Source: an uncultured Pseudomonadales bacterium (lineage in GTDB: Bacteria; Pseudomonadota; Gammaproteobacteria; Pseudomonadales; Pseudohongiellaceae). Taken from it: a stretch of DNA of 16,073 nucleotides. Position numbers and translations under genes: made by a program. Shown in pieces: positions 14,992-16,073 of this stretch. The stretch covers positions 1 through 16,073 of the forward strand of contig CALKDE010000256.1 of assembly GCA_938082955.1 (NCBI GenBank). Reading direction: 5' to 3'. Position 1 is the stretch's first letter, and each line of letters opens with the position of its first letter. A model generated the notes under the pieces. The model saw only the letters and a list, made by a program, of their open reading frames with translations. It had not been told where the DNA came from and searched no databases.

Positions 14992-16073
14992 ATGAAATTG
15001 GCCCCTATGCGTAAAGCAAAAATGCTACTGCTATTGATTCTTTTGCAAGCATGCGTCTCGACCACCAATACCCCCGAGCAATCCGCGCCAGAATTTGATC
15101 CGCAAGGTGCCTCGATAGATGAGCTGCTTCGAGCGGCAGACAATACGGTGGGTGTTGAATCGGCCGAATTGCGTGTTCTGGCACTAGAGGCATTAATTGA
15201 AGAAGGCAGCCTCGATCGAGCCGCGCGGCAATCGGCGCGTCTAAATAATCTGGAAAACTATCCCGAACAGCTGCAGCTACGCGCATCCTTATTGCAGGCA
15301 AGACTTGCGCTTAGCACTGATCGAGTCGCAGATGCTTTAACCCTACTGTCAGCGACAAATACCGCCCGCCTGGAGAGTCGACCTGAGCTGCTGCAGGAAT
15401 ACCTGCTTCTACTTGGCACCGCCTATCAAGAAAACGAGCAATACGAAGACGCACTGTCTGCCTATTTGCAGCTTGGTGACGGAAACCAAAACAACCCAAG
15501 GGCAAACCTCGGCATCCACAATGAGATTTGGGACGCTATCAACAGCTTCTCCTCAACACAGCTGAACAACTTTGCGAATGCTGCAGAGAGCTATCAGTCA
15601 CGAGGTTGGGTTGAGCTTGCGCGTGTCGTAACGTCAGAGGCCTACAGTATACGCTCCCAGTTAGATGCCATCACCCAATGGCGAAGAGTATGGAGCCAGC
15701 ATCCTGCCGCCCAGCAACTTCCATCCCAACTAGAAAAGCTAGCACAGACCTGGCAGAGGCGACCAAAACACATCGCTCTCATACTCCCATTGCAAGACTC
15801 TGCCGGAAGGGCGATTCAGGAAGGCTTTCTGAGCGCCTACTATGCCGCACTCGACGTCTCCCGGGATGTGCCCAAAATTTCAGTCTTCGATAGCAGCAAT
15901 CAAACTACTGTATATCCAATCTATGATGCCGCCGTTGCCAGTGGTGCTGACCTCATAATCGGACCGCTCTACAAACAGCTAGTCAATCAACTGCAGCAAC
16001 TCGATGAATTACCTGTGCCTACCCTCGCTCTCAATTATGCCGATGAAAGCAACAACATTTCGATGAACCTCAC
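14992..16073 (+). CDS. lpoA: Outer-membrane lipoprotein activator of PBP1A, LpoA (LppC family), 5' part
   Basis: LpoA is anchored in the outer membrane and activates the bifunctional synthase PBP1A from outside the peptidoglycan layer. The frame is open from ATG at 14992 to the window edge (360 codons). The signal peptide runs from a basic start through MLLLLILLQ to the lipobox LQAC, with the lipidated cysteine at residue 21; the next residue is valine, not aspartate, which fits outer-membrane sorting. Residues about 35-255 are helical and TPR-like, as in the LpoA N-terminal domain. From about residue 260 the periplasmic-binding-protein-like domain begins with HIALILPLQ; GPLYKQLVNQL and TLALN follow. 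A second in-frame ATG at 15007 would give a 15-residue signal peptide; neither start has a clear Shine-Dalgarno. The remainder of the C-terminal domain is outside the window. Confidence 0.9.
   Translation, partial: MKLAPMRKAKMLLLLILLQACVSTTNTPEQSAPEFDPQGASIDELLRAADNTVGVESAELRVLALEALIEEGSLDRAARQSARLNNLENYPEQLQLRASLLQARLALSTDRVADALTLLSATNTARLESRPELLQEYLLLLGTAYQENEQYEDALSAYLQLGDGNQNNPRANLGIHNEIWDAINSFSSTQLNNFANAAESYQSRGWVELARVVTSEAYSIRSQLDAITQWRRVWSQHPAAQQLPSQLEKLAQTWQRRPKHIALILPLQDSAGRAIQEGFLSAYYAALDVSRDVPKISVFDSSNQTTVYPIYDAAVASGADLIIGPLYKQLVNQLQQLDELPVPTLALNYADESNNISMNL

Noticed and set aside
15005..15505. Two minus-strand frames of 98 and 64 codons
   Set aside because: They are opposite the signal peptide and TPR-like region of lpoA, whose lipobox and family signatures identify the real coding strand.
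1..16073. A possible novel system, mobile element, CRISPR array or toxin-antitoxin pair
   Set aside because: Apart from the short non-coding gaps, every stretch is explained by known dcw genes, rsmI, lpoA or rnpB. There are no direct repeats of array type, no transposase or integrase motifs, and no unexplained frames with gene-like features.

Overview
This window is the division and cell-wall (dcw) cluster of a Gram-negative gammaproteobacterium, read almost entirely from the minus strand. The evidence for the lineage is a MurE with the DNPR motif typical of meso-diaminopimelate-adding enzymes, an LpoA-type outer-membrane lipoprotein gene (a gammaproteobacterial partner of PBP1A), a type-A RNase P RNA, and the order lpoA / rsmI / rnpB / mraZ, which from memory is also found in Pseudomonas and relatives. 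The species cannot be named from the sequence.

Layout from high to low coordinates. At 14992-16073 the plus strand carries the first 360 codons of lpoA, cut by the window edge. It diverges across 143 bases from rsmI (minus, 13991-14848), a 16S rRNA methyltransferase. Directly behind rsmI lies rnpB, the RNase P RNA (minus, about 13556-13938). A 304-base AT-rich gap follows, holding a good sigma-70-like promoter and a series of GTGG boxes at 10-base spacing that look like the MraZ operator. The cluster then runs without a large break: mraZ (GTG start), rsmH, ftsL, ftsI, murE, murF, mraY, murD, ftsW, murG (GTG start), murC and the first 199 codons of ddlB, which runs off the left edge. ftsQ, ftsA and ftsZ would be expected beyond that edge.

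The genes cover most of the cytoplasmic path to lipid II: MurC, MurD, MurE and MurF add the peptide stem, DdlB supplies D-Ala-D-Ala, MraY makes lipid I and MurG lipid II. FtsW and FtsI polymerise and cross-link septal peptidoglycan, with FtsL as a divisome scaffold. MraZ is the cluster's own regulator, and RsmH and RsmI both modify 16S rRNA nucleotide 1402. Most neighbouring genes overlap or lie within a few bases, which suggests one transcript with translational coupling.

I found no mobile element, CRISPR array, toxin-antitoxin pair or unknown gene, and no sign of an undescribed system. The points worth a second look are regulatory or annotational: the MraZ operator and promoter geometry, the rnpB-mraZ junction without an obvious terminator, inverted repeats in the non-coding DNA, and the true start of murF, which is probably TTG.
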